Positions 26,234 through 36,265 of a DNA stretch of 64,000 nt are shown in pieces. Source of the DNA: Myxococcales bacterium (lineage in GTDB: Bacteria; Myxococcota_A; Polyangia; Palsa-1104; JAEUJZ01); assembly GCA_016794505.1 (NCBI GenBank), contig JAEUJZ010000092.1, positions 158,435 through 222,434 of the forward strand, written 5' to 3'. Positions within the stretch are counted from its first letter, which is position 1. Each line of letters starts with the position of its first letter. Below the pieces are notes generated by a model. The model worked only from the letters and a program-made list of their open reading frames with translations. It did not search any database and was not told the origin of the DNA. Position numbers and translations under genes: made by a program.

Positions 26234-26239
26234 ATTATA
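26234..26239 (-). promoter_or_regulatory. -10 box TATAAT of the 7TM kinase gene
   Basis: Minus-strand TATAAT ends 8 bases before the ATG at 26225. A -35 is not obvious. Confidence 0.5.
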
Positions 26240-26311
26240 TCGAGCCACCCGCCGCGAGAGTGTGTGTGACAGCGTCGCAGAGAGGCTTCGCGTACGCGGT
26301 CGCGCAAAGGG

Positions 26312-27430
26312 TCAGGCAGTCGGCGGCCCCGGATCGTGCGCCTCGCTCGGCGGCGCAGGTTCCTCGGTCAGCAGCAAGAAGGCTTCGCGGCACGCATACG
26401 CGACGATGGGACCCAGGATGACGCCCGCCAAGCCCAAGCCGACGAGGCCTCCGACGATAGAAAGGAAGATCCAGGCGACCGGCAGTTCGACTTGGCCGCG
26501 CAGAAAGAAGGGGCGCAGCAGGTTGTCGATGGTTCCTGCGACTACAGCCAAGGCCAGCATGGCAAGCCCAGCACCGATACGCCCCTGCGAAAGCAGGTAC
26601 AAGGCTGCTCCGACGGTGACGAGCCCCGTGCCCACGACAGGAACGAAGGCGAGAAAGAAGCACATCACCCCCAGCGACACCGCGCGCGGGATACCGGCAA
26701 GCAAAAGACCAAGCGTACAGAGCACCGCTTGCACCGCGGCCACCGCGATGTTCGCGACGATGAGCCCGCGTAGCACCGCCCGCGTGGCCTGCCCAAACAC
26801 GCGCCGCGGCGTCTCCCATGGAATCAAAAGGGGCAGCGCGGTCTCGCGCAAGCGTGGCCCATCCAGCGCCGCCAGCCACCACGCCACCACCGTGACGAGC
26901 GTGTACAGAATCGCTCGCGGCGTCGATGCGGCCATGCCCCGCACGCCGCTGATCAGCGACTGCAAGAGTGGCACGCTGGCCTCGCGCAGCCGCTGCCCAA
27001 TCGCGGTCACCATGCTCGCCGAAAGCGGCAAACCCCAGGTTGCCAGGCGCTCACTGACCCAGCGATTGATCGAGCCCGTCGTCTGTGAAAACCAGCTCTC
27101 TTGTCCCGGTGCGGTGACGAACAGGTCGGTGCTCAGCCACTGCAGAAGCTCATGCACAGCCTGATACATCACAAAGCCGACAGGCAGCAGCACGGCCAGC
27201 AGCACCACCGCGATGAACAGCGCCGAAACGATCATGCGGCCACGCCGCGCCATCTTCAGCCGAACAGCCACCCGCTCGACGAGATGTTCGCTGAAATAGC
27301 CCAAGATCAGACCGACGCAGATCGGACGCCAAAGCGGGGCGACCACGATGCAGCACAACCCCAGGCAGATGAAAAAGAAGACGCGCTGTTGCTGCGCCGT
27401 AAACGGAAGAGTCATGGGCTGCCGAGGCAT
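26312..27430 (-). CDS. AI-2E family transporter/exporter
   Basis: 372-residue integral membrane protein of the AI-2E (PF01594) family, which exports small molecules or acts as a Na+/H+ antiporter in various members. About eight membrane helices are visible, including the N-terminal VFFFICLGLCCIVVAPLW and the C-terminal pair around WIFLSIVGGLVGLGLAGVILGPIV, a conserved block of this family. ATG at 27430 is preferred because GATACT lies 7 bases upstream; a start at 27454 is also open. No partner genes. Confidence 0.88.
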   Translation of the reverse strand: MPRQPMTLPFTAQQQRVFFFICLGLCCIVVAPLWRPICVGLILGYFSEHLVERVAVRLKMARRGRMIVSALFIAVVLLAVLLPVGFVMYQAVHELLQWLSTDLFVTAPGQESWFSQTTGSINRWVSERLATWGLPLSASMVTAIGQRLREASVPLLQSLISGVRGMAASTPRAILYTLVTVVAWWLAALDGPRLRETALPLLIPWETPRRVFGQATRAVLRGLIVANIAVAAVQAVLCTLGLLLAGIPRAVSLGVMCFFLAFVPVVGTGLVTVGAALYLLSQGRIGAGLAMLALAVVAGTIDNLLRPFFLRGQVELPVAWIFLSIVGGLVGLGLAGVILGPIVAYACREAFLLLTEEPAPPSEAHDPGPPTA

Positions 27431-27437
27431 GCCTCGC

Positions 27438-27443
27438 AGTATC
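27438..27443 (-). promoter_or_regulatory. -10-like box GATACT, leaderless start
   Basis: Minus-strand GATACT followed by 7 bases and ATG at 27430; no ribosome site. Confidence 0.3.
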
Positions 27444-27497
27444 GACGACCCCACGCATCACAGCCAAGAAACTGATCGCTTGGCCCGCTTGGCGAGC

Positions 27498-28562
27498 CTA
27501 GAAATCTTGTGGCGATGCGCAGTCGCGCGGGCAGCTATCCTCGCTTTCGCGTCCTTTGGATCGAATCACGGTGTAGCGACTGCCATCGCTGACCAGGCGT
27601 GTGGTGCCATTTTCATCGGTGCGAGCCCAGCGCAGACCGCTGCGGCGCTTGAGCTTGGCCATCGTCTGACAGTGCGGCATGCCATAGCTGTTCGTCTCGC
27701 TGACGCTGATCAGCACGTACTGCGGAGCAACGGTCGAAAGATAGGTGTTGGCGCTGGACGTGCAGCTTCCGTGATGTCCGGCTTTAAGGACCGTACTGCG
27801 CAAGAGCGATCGGCTGGCGTCGTACGTCAGTCGTTCGGCTTCGGTCTCGGCGTCGCCTTGAAACAGGATCGAAAAGCGACCGTAGCGAACTCGCAAGATC
27901 ACCGAGGTGTTATTGACCCCGTGCGAGTCGTCGCTGGATCCGACGCGTCGGCTGCTCGCCGCAAGAACGCTGACTTCGATGGCCGGGTCGATGAGCAGGC
28001 TGGCGCCGATGCCGATCGCTTGATAGTTGCAGCCGGCAGCACTGCGAAAGCTGTTGTAACCGGCCACGTCGCGACGATTCAGCCCAGGGTCAAAGACGCG
28101 CGCAACGCAGTCGCTAGGCAGAAGCGAGAGAACCGGCGTGAGTCCCGCGTAGTGATCGTTGTGCCCGTGTGAAAGCACGGCGTAGTCGATCTGGGTGATG
28201 CCGCGGCTGCTCAGATAGTTGGCGAACTTGCTGCTGCTGGGGCCCCCATCCAGAGCCATGACCTTGCCGTTGGGAAACTCGATGAGAAATCCATCGCCTT
28301 GCCCGACGTCGACCATCGTGATGCGCAGCTTGCCTGCCGATGCGTCAAGCCCGGCTTCGCTGCTGACCCACACCGCGTCTTCGCCGGGTCCACCGATCGC
28401 GTCGGCGGTCTCGCCCTCTGTGCGCAGAGCCGCGGTGCTGCCGACCGTCGGTGCGTCGCCTTCGGGAAGCGACGACTCGTACTCCGGCGGTTCACACGAT
28501 GCCGCCAGAAAAACAAGCACACACCCAAACAACCCGATCCATGAACGTGAGGTCTTCTGCAT
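27498..28562 (-). CDS. secreted metallo-beta-lactamase-fold lipoprotein, ComEC-C-terminal type
   Basis: 354-residue lipoprotein. The signal peptide (WIGLFGCVLVFLAASC) has a lipobox cysteine at residue 23. The body is an MBL-fold hydrolase similar to the C-terminal domain of ComEC/Rec2: VDVGQGDGFLIEFPNGKVMALDGG, the zinc motif SHGHNDHYAG, a D in FQGDAE, and AGHHGSCTS near the C-terminus. ComEC-type MBL domains are nucleases, so an envelope-anchored nuclease or phosphodiesterase is possible. No membrane channel domain is attached. Confidence 0.87.
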   Translation of the reverse strand: MQKTSRSWIGLFGCVLVFLAASCEPPEYESSLPEGDAPTVGSTAALRTEGETADAIGGPGEDAVWVSSEAGLDASAGKLRITMVDVGQGDGFLIEFPNGKVMALDGGPSSSKFANYLSSRGITQIDYAVLSHGHNDHYAGLTPVLSLLPSDCVARVFDPGLNRRDVAGYNSFRSAAGCNYQAIGIGASLLIDPAIEVSVLAASSRRVGSSDDSHGVNNTSVILRVRYGRFSILFQGDAETEAERLTYDASRSLLRSTVLKAGHHGSCTSSANTYLSTVAPQYVLISVSETNSYGMPHCQTMAKLKRRSGLRWARTDENGTTRLVSDGSRYTVIRSKGRESEDSCPRDCASPQDF

Positions 28563-28659
28563 GCCGCAGACGTATCACTGTCCGCAGCCGAGACCGCGCA
28601 ACAAATGTGCAATTTCGTTCTCGCTGTGAAGTCGTGCGGCGTGCGATCTGCGGACTGCT

Positions 28660-29067
28660 TCAGGAAGCGGCGTGGAAGCCAAACGCGCGGTCGTGGACAT
28701 AGACCAGCTTGCAGCGCTCGACATAGCGAGCGTCGTGGATGCGGCCGGCGCGAATATAGCCCGCCTGCCCCTGGCTCAAGACCAGCGGCTCGCCGTCGGG
28801 CACAAGCGCATCCCCCTCTTTGCGATAGAACTGCACGATCATCTTGCCTTCGACAACCACGGTCATGTCATCGCCGGGATGAAAGTGCGCGGGCTCGGCG
28901 GTGCCCGGCTCCCAGCGCTCTAGCATGACCTCGACGCCCGCAGGGTTCTGTGGGTAGGTGCCGCGCATGGTGAAGCCGTCGGGCGTACCCGGAACGGGCA
29001 CGCAGCCCTGCCACACTGCGCTGGTTTCTGAGTCAACGTCGACAGGAGGGTTCTTTGGATCGGTCAT
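28660..29067 (-). CDS. cupin domain protein
   Basis: 135-residue single-cupin protein. Metal-site candidates are in PAHFHPGDDMTVVVEGKM (two His and Glu) and the later AGRIHDARYV His. AAGGAAG lies upstream of the ATG at 29067. It follows the peroxiredoxin gene after 38 bases on the same strand, suggesting co-transcription and a link to oxidative or metabolite stress, which is inference. Confidence 0.85.
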   Translation of the reverse strand: MTDPKNPPVDVDSETSAVWQGCVPVPGTPDGFTMRGTYPQNPAGVEVMLERWEPGTAEPAHFHPGDDMTVVVEGKMIVQFYRKEGDALVPDGEPLVLSQGQAGYIRAGRIHDARYVERCKLVYVHDRAFGFHAAS

Positions 29068-29105
29068 CGCTTCGCTTCCTTACTGAACTGAAGTCTGTGG
29101 GTCGT

Positions 29106-29684
29106 TCAGTCCGTCTGCAGAGTTGGTTGCCCGGCTTGCCAGTCGCAGGGACAGGGCTTGCCCGTCTGCAGTGCATCCAGGACGCGCAGCATCTCAGGCA
29201 CGCTACGCCCTGCGTTCAGATCGTGGACGCTCTGCCAGCGCAAGACCCCGCGATCATCGATCAGAAATGTGCCACGCAGCGCGACCCCAAGCTCGGGCAG
29301 AAGCACGCCGTAGCCAAGCGCGATCTCTTTGGTCAGATCCGACAGCATGGGATAGCGCAGCGCGGCCAAGCGCTCGTCGGACTTCACCCAGCCCAGGTGG
29401 CAGTACACGCTGTCGGTGCTGCAGGCCAAGACCTGACAGCGACGCGACGCGAAGTCGTCGTGGTGCTGGTTTAGCGCGACAAGCTCGGTCGGGCAGACGA
29501 ACGTGAAGTCGAGCGGATAGAACAAAAGCAAAACCCAGCCACCGCGAAAGTCTTGCAAGCGCACCGTTCGGATGTCGCGGCCAACCAGAGCCTGCGTCGA
29601 AAAATCAGGCGCGGGCCGCGAAACCTGCGGTGGAGCCACAGACGAAAACAGCGACGGCGGCATGGACAAGGGCGGTGTGCTCAT
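29106..29684 (-). CDS. AhpC/TSA peroxiredoxin, typical 2-Cys
   Basis: About 192 residues. The peroxidatic site is FYPLDFTFVCPTE, identical in layout to AhpC/Prx1 enzymes, and the resolving region is GKPCPCDWQ, with two cysteines where most family members have one (VCPxxW). Reduces hydroperoxides with thioredoxin or AhpF as donor; no ahpF is near. ATG at 29684 is chosen because it is closest to the conserved fold; GTG at 29738, only nine bases after the mutase stop, and ATG at 29723 are alternatives. Confidence 0.9.
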   Translation of the reverse strand: MSTPPLSMPPSLFSSVAPPQVSRPAPDFSTQALVGRDIRTVRLQDFRGGWVLLLFYPLDFTFVCPTELVALNQHHDDFASRRCQVLACSTDSVYCHLGWVKSDERLAALRYPMLSDLTKEIALGYGVLLPELGVALRGTFLIDDRGVLRWQSVHDLNAGRSVPEMLRVLDALQTGKPCPCDWQAGQPTLQTD

Positions 29685-29747
29685 CGGAACGCTGGATAAA
29701 TCCGGGGTGGTGGGCTGAGGCATGCAATACGCCGGCACGCACGCGGC

Positions 29748-31352
<1,605 letters not shown>

Positions 31353-31358
31353 AGGCGC

Positions 31359-31388
31359 AGTGTGGCGCGCGGTCGCCCCTTCCGTCAA
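31359..31388 (-). promoter_or_regulatory. promoter TTGACG-18-CACACT of the mutase gene
   Basis: Minus-strand -35 TTGACG (31388-31383), an 18-base spacer and -10 CACACT (31364-31359) ending 6 bases before the ATG. Faces the accB promoter in the same intergenic region. Confidence 0.5.
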
Positions 31389-31475
31389 TGCACTGTGCCG
31401 CCCCGTGCAGTCGTCGGATGATCCTATCCACAGTGTCGCTGCGTTGTGGGGTCGCATCGGACGCGCTTGCCGCGC

Positions 31476-31505
31476 TTGATATGTGCGGGAAAGGCATGGC
31501 ACAGT
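31476..31505 (+). promoter_or_regulatory. promoter TTGATA-18-CACAGT of accB
   Basis: TTGATA at 31476-31481, an 18-base spacer and CACAGT at 31500-31505, nine bases before the accB ATG. The -10 lies within the palindrome GGCACAGTGCC (31498-31508), a possible operator. Confidence 0.45.
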
Positions 31506-31514
31506 GCCCGTCCT

Positions 31515-32081
31515 ATGAAGTCTGAGCAGCCTTCCAAGAGCCCGGACCTCGCTCCGAACCCGTCCGATCCCTGCAGCCAAGCCGCTGCAGCCAGTCCAGC
31601 CTCTGTCGCGAGCAGAGAGGACTTTGCCGTCGAAGACCTGCGCGCTCTCGCGCAGCTGATGCAAGATTTCTCGCTGGCCGAGCTAGAGCTTTCGCGTCAG
31701 TCGGGCGCCCGCGTTCGCTTGGCGCGTGCAGGCGGTGTAGTCGCGGCTCCGGCGATGCTTCCTGCTGTTCAGGTGGCGGCGCCGTCCCACCCTGCGCCTG
31801 CAGCAGCCCCCGCGACACCGGCAGTGTCCGCGACGACGAATGTGCATGTCATCACAGCGCCGCTTGTGGGGACGTTCTATCGCTCGCCAAGCCCCGATGC
31901 AGCGTCCTTCGCCGAAGTGGGACAGCGCGTCCGCAAGGGACAGACGCTGTGCATCATCGAAGCCATGAAGCTGATGAACGAGCTGGAATCGGAAGTGGAC
32001 GGCGTGATCGTCGCCATCCTCGCCGACAACGGGCGCCCAGTTGAGTTCGGCCAGCCCCTGTTCCACATCCAAAAAGGCTAG
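31515..32081 (+). CDS. accB: biotin carboxyl carrier protein of acetyl-CoA carboxylase
   Basis: 188 residues. The N-terminal helical region (DLRALAQLMQDFSLAELELSRQSGARVRLARA) is the AccB-type start, followed by a Pro/Ala-rich linker and the biotinyl domain with APLVGTFYRSPSPDAASF, the biotinylation motif EAMKLMNE and a final strand VEFGQPLFHI. Carries CO2 for malonyl-CoA synthesis. accC begins 22 bases later. ATG at 31515 lacks a ribosome site and is close to a promoter. Confidence 0.95.
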   Translation: MKSEQPSKSPDLAPNPSDPCSQAAAASPASVASREDFAVEDLRALAQLMQDFSLAELELSRQSGARVRLARAGGVVAAPAMLPAVQVAAPSHPAPAAAPATPAVSATTNVHVITAPLVGTFYRSPSPDAASFAEVGQRVRKGQTLCIIEAMKLMNELESEVDGVIVAILADNGRPVEFGQPLFHIQKG

Positions 32082-32103
32082 CCGCCCCGGCCATTCGTCG
32101 AGC

Positions 32104-33462
32104 ATGCAGCGCTTCAAAAAGATCCTCATCGCCAACCGTGGAGAGATCGCCCTCCGCGTCATTCGGGCCGCTCGCGAGCTTGGGCTGCGCACCGTCGCGG
32201 TGCATTCCACCGCCGATGAGTCCGCGCTGCACGTCAAGTTCGCAGACGAGAGCGTCTGCATCGGACCGCCCGCTGCCAAGCAGTCGTATCTACACATTCC
32301 GGCCATCATCAGCGCGGCGGAGATCACAGGTGCCGACGCGATTCATCCAGGCTATGGCCTGCTGTCGGAAAACGCCGGGTTTGCCGAAGTCTGCGAGCGC
32401 GCCGGCCTGGTCTTTATCGGGCCCCGACCTGAGCACATGCGCCTGATGGGCGACAAGGTCGAAGCGCGCACGACGATGGCCGCCTATGGCCTGCCGGTGT
32501 TGCCCGGCACTGGGATCCTGCGCAGCGATGAAGAAGCGCTGGCCGCCGTCGAACAGATTGGCCTGCCCGTGATTATCAAAGCGACGGCAGGTGGCGGTGG
32601 CCGCGGCATGAAGATCGTCCACGATCGCGACCGCTTGCTGACCCAGCTTCACACCGCGCGTGCCGAGGCGCTGGCTGGCTTTGGCAACGACGGCGTGTTT
32701 ATCGAACGCTACGTCGATGCGCCGCGCCACATCGAAGTGCAGGTCATCGGAGACGGACAAGGTACCGTGATCGCACTCGGTGAACGTGAGTGCTCGATCC
32801 AGCGCCGTCATCAGAAGCTCGTTGAAGAGGCGCCGTCCCCAGCGCTAAGCCCGGCGGAACGCGCAGCGCTTCTCGATATGGTGGCCAAGGCCATCTCGTC
32901 GGTGTCGTACCGCAGTGTCGGCACTTGTGAATTCCTTTTTGAGCGTCAAGCCGACGGAACGCCGCGGTTTTATTTCATGGAAATGAACCCGCGCATCCAA
33001 GTCGAGCACACGGTTACCGAGATGGTCTCGGGCGTCGATCTCGTGCGCCAGCAGATCCTTTTGGCCCAAGGCGAGCCGCTGCCCGTCGAGTACCTGCGTC
33101 AGCGCATGAACCCACAGGGCCACGCCATCGAGGTGCGCATCAACGCCGAGGATCCCGTCACGTTCGCACCCAGTCCTGGCCGCATCACCGCCCTCCATCT
33201 ACCGGGCGGTCTCGGAGTTCGCCTCGACACGCATATCTATCAGGGCTACGTCGTGCCACCGAACTACGACTCGCTGCTGGCCAAGCTGATTGTGTATGGC
33301 GAGGATCGCGCCACGGCCGTGGCTCGCCTGCGACGGGCGCTGGGCGAGTGTGTCGTCGAAGGCATCAAGACCAACGTGGACTTTCACCGTCGCTTGGTCG
33401 ACCACGAAGACTTCCTGCGGGCTCGCCTGGACACTCGCTTCGTTGAACGAATCCTGCACTGA
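32104..33462 (+). CDS. accC: biotin carboxylase subunit of acetyl-CoA carboxylase
   Basis: 452 residues, the usual AccC length. Begins FKKILIANRGEIALRVIRAARELG; ATP-grasp motifs include KATAGGGGRGMKIV and ECSIQRRHQKLVEEAPSP, and the catalytic core EMNPRIQVEHTVTE is intact. Carboxylates biotin on AccB with ATP and bicarbonate. Second gene of the accBC operon. The carboxyltransferase genes are not in the window, and the subunits may also serve other acyl-CoA carboxylases. Confidence 0.96.
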   Translation: MQRFKKILIANRGEIALRVIRAARELGLRTVAVHSTADESALHVKFADESVCIGPPAAKQSYLHIPAIISAAEITGADAIHPGYGLLSENAGFAEVCERAGLVFIGPRPEHMRLMGDKVEARTTMAAYGLPVLPGTGILRSDEEALAAVEQIGLPVIIKATAGGGGRGMKIVHDRDRLLTQLHTARAEALAGFGNDGVFIERYVDAPRHIEVQVIGDGQGTVIALGERECSIQRRHQKLVEEAPSPALSPAERAALLDMVAKAISSVSYRSVGTCEFLFERQADGTPRFYFMEMNPRIQVEHTVTEMVSGVDLVRQQILLAQGEPLPVEYLRQRMNPQGHAIEVRINAEDPVTFAPSPGRITALHLPGGLGVRLDTHIYQGYVVPPNYDSLLAKLIVYGEDRATAVARLRRALGECVVEGIKTNVDFHRRLVDHEDFLRARLDTRFVERILH

Positions 33463-33514
33463 ACTCCTTTTTCTTGCGGGATGCGCGGACGGACCGTCGC
33501 GCACTGGATCGTGA

Positions 33515-33520
33515 TATCGT
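33515..33520 (+). promoter_or_regulatory. extended -10 box TGATATCGT before the glutaredoxin-like gene
   Basis: TATCGT preceded by TGA ends 6 bases before the ATG at 33527; leaderless pattern. Confidence 0.38.
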
Positions 33521-33526
33521 GACGCC

Positions 33527-33781
33527 ATGGCTGTCGCGCCGCAGATCGAGCTGATTTCCCGCCGTCGCTGTCACTTGTGCGACGAAGCGCAAAAGGTGCT
33601 TGAGCGCATCCGTGCTGAGCAGCCCTTTGAGTACCAAGTCCTCGACGTCGACAGCGATCCCAGCTTGCAGCTTTACTACACGTATCGCGTGCCGGTCTTG
33701 CGCATCAACGGCCGCGAGGTGGCCGAGCTAACCTTCGCTGAAGACGCCGTCCGCGAACACCTGCGCAGCGTGAGCCAGTAA
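33527..33781 (+). CDS. glutaredoxin-like protein (DUF836 family)
   Basis: 84-residue thioredoxin-fold protein with the redox motif CHLC at residues 15-18 and the cis-proline region RVPVLRINGREV. Members of this family are small dithiol oxidoreductases of unknown partner. The TlpA-like gene begins three bases after its stop, which suggests that the two act together in thiol chemistry. Confidence 0.88.
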   Translation: MAVAPQIELISRRRCHLCDEAQKVLERIRAEQPFEYQVLDVDSDPSLQLYYTYRVPVLRINGREVAELTFAEDAVREHLRSVSQ

Positions 33782-33784
33782 GCC

Positions 33785-34402
33785 ATGCCCGTCGCCCTGC
33801 CCGTTCCATCCAAGAACCTTGCGTACGGCGTCGCCGCAGCCGTTTCTTTGGGACTCGCGGTTCACTTTGCCGTGAGCCTGCCTGATGCCATCGACCGCGG
33901 TCGCGAAGGTGTCCGCCGTACTCGCGAAGCCCCCTGTCAGGTGCTGAAACCAGCGCCCTTTAATCCGATGTTCGGCAAGCTGCCGGCCCGCGCCCCGGAT
34001 TTTTCACTGCCGACCCATGACGGGCAGAAGGTGTCGCTGTCCAGCCTGCGCGGGCGTGTCGTGCTGCTGAACTTCTGGGCAACATGGTGCAACACCTGTG
34101 TCGTCGAGATGCCGTCCTTGGAAAAGCTCGCCAAGCGTATGCAGGGCAAGCCGTTTACCATGCTGGGCGTCAGCGTCGACGAGAACTGGGATCTGGTGCG
34201 GAACTTCTTCCCGGAAGGCTCGACGATGACGGTGCTGCTCGACAAAGACAAGTCGCAGCCGCCGCGCTTCGGTACCGAGAAGTTCCCCGAGACGTTCATC
34301 ATCGACGCCGACGGCGTCATTCGGTACTACGTCATCAGCGACCGCGAGATTTGGCACAGCAACGAAGTGCAGCAGTGCCTGGAAGCGCTGATGGACGACT
34401 AG
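33785..34402 (+). CDS. TlpA-like membrane-anchored thioredoxin
   Basis: 205 residues. One N-terminal signal anchor (YGVAAAVSLGLAVHFAVSL) places the thioredoxin domain in the periplasm. The domain begins APDFSLPTHDGQKVSLSSLRGRVVLLNFWATWCNTCVVEMPSL with active site WCNTC and cis-Pro in KFPETFIID. TlpA/ResA proteins reduce periplasmic disulfides, often for cytochrome maturation. In operon with the glutaredoxin-like gene. Confidence 0.9.
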   Translation: MPVALPVPSKNLAYGVAAAVSLGLAVHFAVSLPDAIDRGREGVRRTREAPCQVLKPAPFNPMFGKLPARAPDFSLPTHDGQKVSLSSLRGRVVLLNFWATWCNTCVVEMPSLEKLAKRMQGKPFTMLGVSVDENWDLVRNFFPEGSTMTVLLDKDKSQPPRFGTEKFPETFIIDADGVIRYYVISDREIWHSNEVQQCLEALMDD

Positions 34403-34470
34403 GCCAGCTTGGCCGAGTGCTGCTAATGACCCCTCGAACCCGTTTGCGCCGCAGGCACTACCGCGCCGAG

Positions 34471-36090
34471 CTAGATTCGACGATAGCGAGCCAAAAGGGG
34501 CGACTCCCCTGCGTCGCGCTCTCGTAAGACACGATTGTTTGCGGCCAAGTGCTCCAGGATCTTCCAGGCTGTATGCGACTCCTCGTCGCTCGCAAGACCG
34601 AGGGCGTTCGCCAATTCTGTGACGGACTTAGCTTGCTCACCGAGCGCCGACAGCAGCGCTCCCTGCAGCCGCAGCACGGCCGCCGCCGCCTTCTTACCCG
34701 CCTCTACGCCCGGCTGGTGATAGGCGTTGATGTTCACCAGCTCGGCATAGATCCCAACGGCTCGCTCGTAGAGCGCAATCAACGCCCCCAGAGACACGGT
34801 CGAGCAGTCCACCACGGTGATCGTCAGACTGCGTCGCCCTTTTTCGGCGAGGGCCTGCTTTGTCCCCAGCATGAACCCCAGCAGATAGTCGCCTGCGGTC
34901 ACCTGGTCCTCGACAAAGACCTCGGGGGCTCGGACATGCGGCTGATGGTCCACCAGCGCTTCGATAAATGTGACGAAGAAGTTGTCGACACCGTCGCGTA
35001 GCTGCTGGACATAGGCATGCTGATCTGTCGAGCCCTTGTTGCCATAGACCGCGATGCCTTGATGAACGCGATGGCCCGCTCGATCGAACTCCTTACCCAG
35101 CGACTCCATCACCAGCTGCTGCAAGTATCGCGAGAACAGCTCCAATCGATCGCGGTAGGGCAGTACCACCATGTCTTTCAGTCCCCGCCCGCCCGTCGCA
35201 TTGTGCCAACACACCGCGAGCAGCGCAGCGGGATTCTGGCGAGGATCTGGGCTGCGCGTCAGAGCATCCATGGCTCGCGCTCCGGCGAGCAGGCGATCCG
35301 TGTCGACCCCTTGCAAGGCGGCAGGCAGTAAGCCGACGGCTGACAGCTGCGAGGTGCGGCCACCGACGAAGTCCCACATGGGAAAGCGAGCAATCCAGGT
35401 CTGCGCTGCCCGATCGAGTTCGCTGCCAACTCCCGTGACAGCGACGACGTGCTTGGAAAACAGCAAGCCAGCACGTGCGAAGGCAGCCTCGGCGTAGAGC
35501 TGACCATTGCGGGTCTCTTTGGTACCACCTGACTTCGAAATCACCAGCACCAAGGTCTGCGCCAAGCCACCTGGCGTGTTCTCGATGGCACTCAGTGTCC
35601 GATCGAATCCATCGGGATCCGTATTGTCGAAAAAGAACGTCTTCAGACGATCGTATGGACTCGCAAGAGCCGACGCCGCAAGCTGAGGCCCAAGCGCCGA
35701 TCCGCCGATGCCGACGATCAGCTGGTTGGTGAATGGTGCGCCAGTACTTCCGCGAACCTGCCCCGTATGAACCGCGTCCGCAAACGCTTGGATCCGGATC
35801 CGTGTCTCGCGAATATCGTGGGCGATCTGCGGATGGGTGGCGCGATCCGCATCTCGCAGCCAGTAATGGCCGACCATACGCGCCTCGTCGGCATTCGCGA
35901 TCACGCCCTTTTCCAGCGCGTGCATCGCCGAGCAGGCAGCGGCCAGTCGTTCTCCATAGACGGCAGGCCAGTCCAGCGGAAGTGCCATGTCATGCGCGTC
36001 CACATAGACCTCCCCGATGGGAGCGCCATTGTCTTCTAGCGTAAGGGCAAGGAAGTCGTTTCGACTGTGCGGCCAAGCTCGCGTCTGCAT
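34471..36090 (-). CDS. pgi: glucose-6-phosphate isomerase
   Basis: 539 residues. Interconverts glucose-6-phosphate and fructose-6-phosphate. The sugar-phosphate SIS fold is evident in IVGIGGSALGPQLAASAL and VISKSGGTKETR; the catalytic Glu region is LQQLVMESLGKEFDR and the active His lies in YGNKGSTDQHAYVQQLRDG, with the terminal Lys region INAYHQPGVEAGKKAAA. The last 60 residues form a helical extension (AKSVTELANALGLASDEESHTAWKILEHLAAN) resembling a winged-helix, found in long Pgi forms. AAGGAG lies 7 bases before the ATG. Confidence 0.95.
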   Translation of the reverse strand: MQTRAWPHSRNDFLALTLEDNGAPIGEVYVDAHDMALPLDWPAVYGERLAAACSAMHALEKGVIANADEARMVGHYWLRDADRATHPQIAHDIRETRIRIQAFADAVHTGQVRGSTGAPFTNQLIVGIGGSALGPQLAASALASPYDRLKTFFFDNTDPDGFDRTLSAIENTPGGLAQTLVLVISKSGGTKETRNGQLYAEAAFARAGLLFSKHVVAVTGVGSELDRAAQTWIARFPMWDFVGGRTSQLSAVGLLPAALQGVDTDRLLAGARAMDALTRSPDPRQNPAALLAVCWHNATGGRGLKDMVVLPYRDRLELFSRYLQQLVMESLGKEFDRAGHRVHQGIAVYGNKGSTDQHAYVQQLRDGVDNFFVTFIEALVDHQPHVRAPEVFVEDQVTAGDYLLGFMLGTKQALAEKGRRSLTITVVDCSTVSLGALIALYERAVGIYAELVNINAYHQPGVEAGKKAAAAVLRLQGALLSALGEQAKSVTELANALGLASDEESHTAWKILEHLAANNRVLRERDAGESPLLARYRRI

Positions 36091-36265
36091 CGCGTGTCTC
36101 CTTGGCCACAGTCTATCGCGCGCAGCGGCGGAGATTCGACGGAATCCAGGGGAGCACACAGAAAGGCCGCAGCGCCATACAACAGACGCGGGCGAGCTAG
36201 CAACGGGCGTGGGCTCTACCGGAGAAGGTCAGTAGAGAGAGCGCCGCCCGCCAAGCGATTCAGCG

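Noticed and set aside
34403..34470. GGCCAGCTTGGCC repeat after the TlpA-like gene as a terminator
   Set aside because: The stem is only five pairs with no T run.
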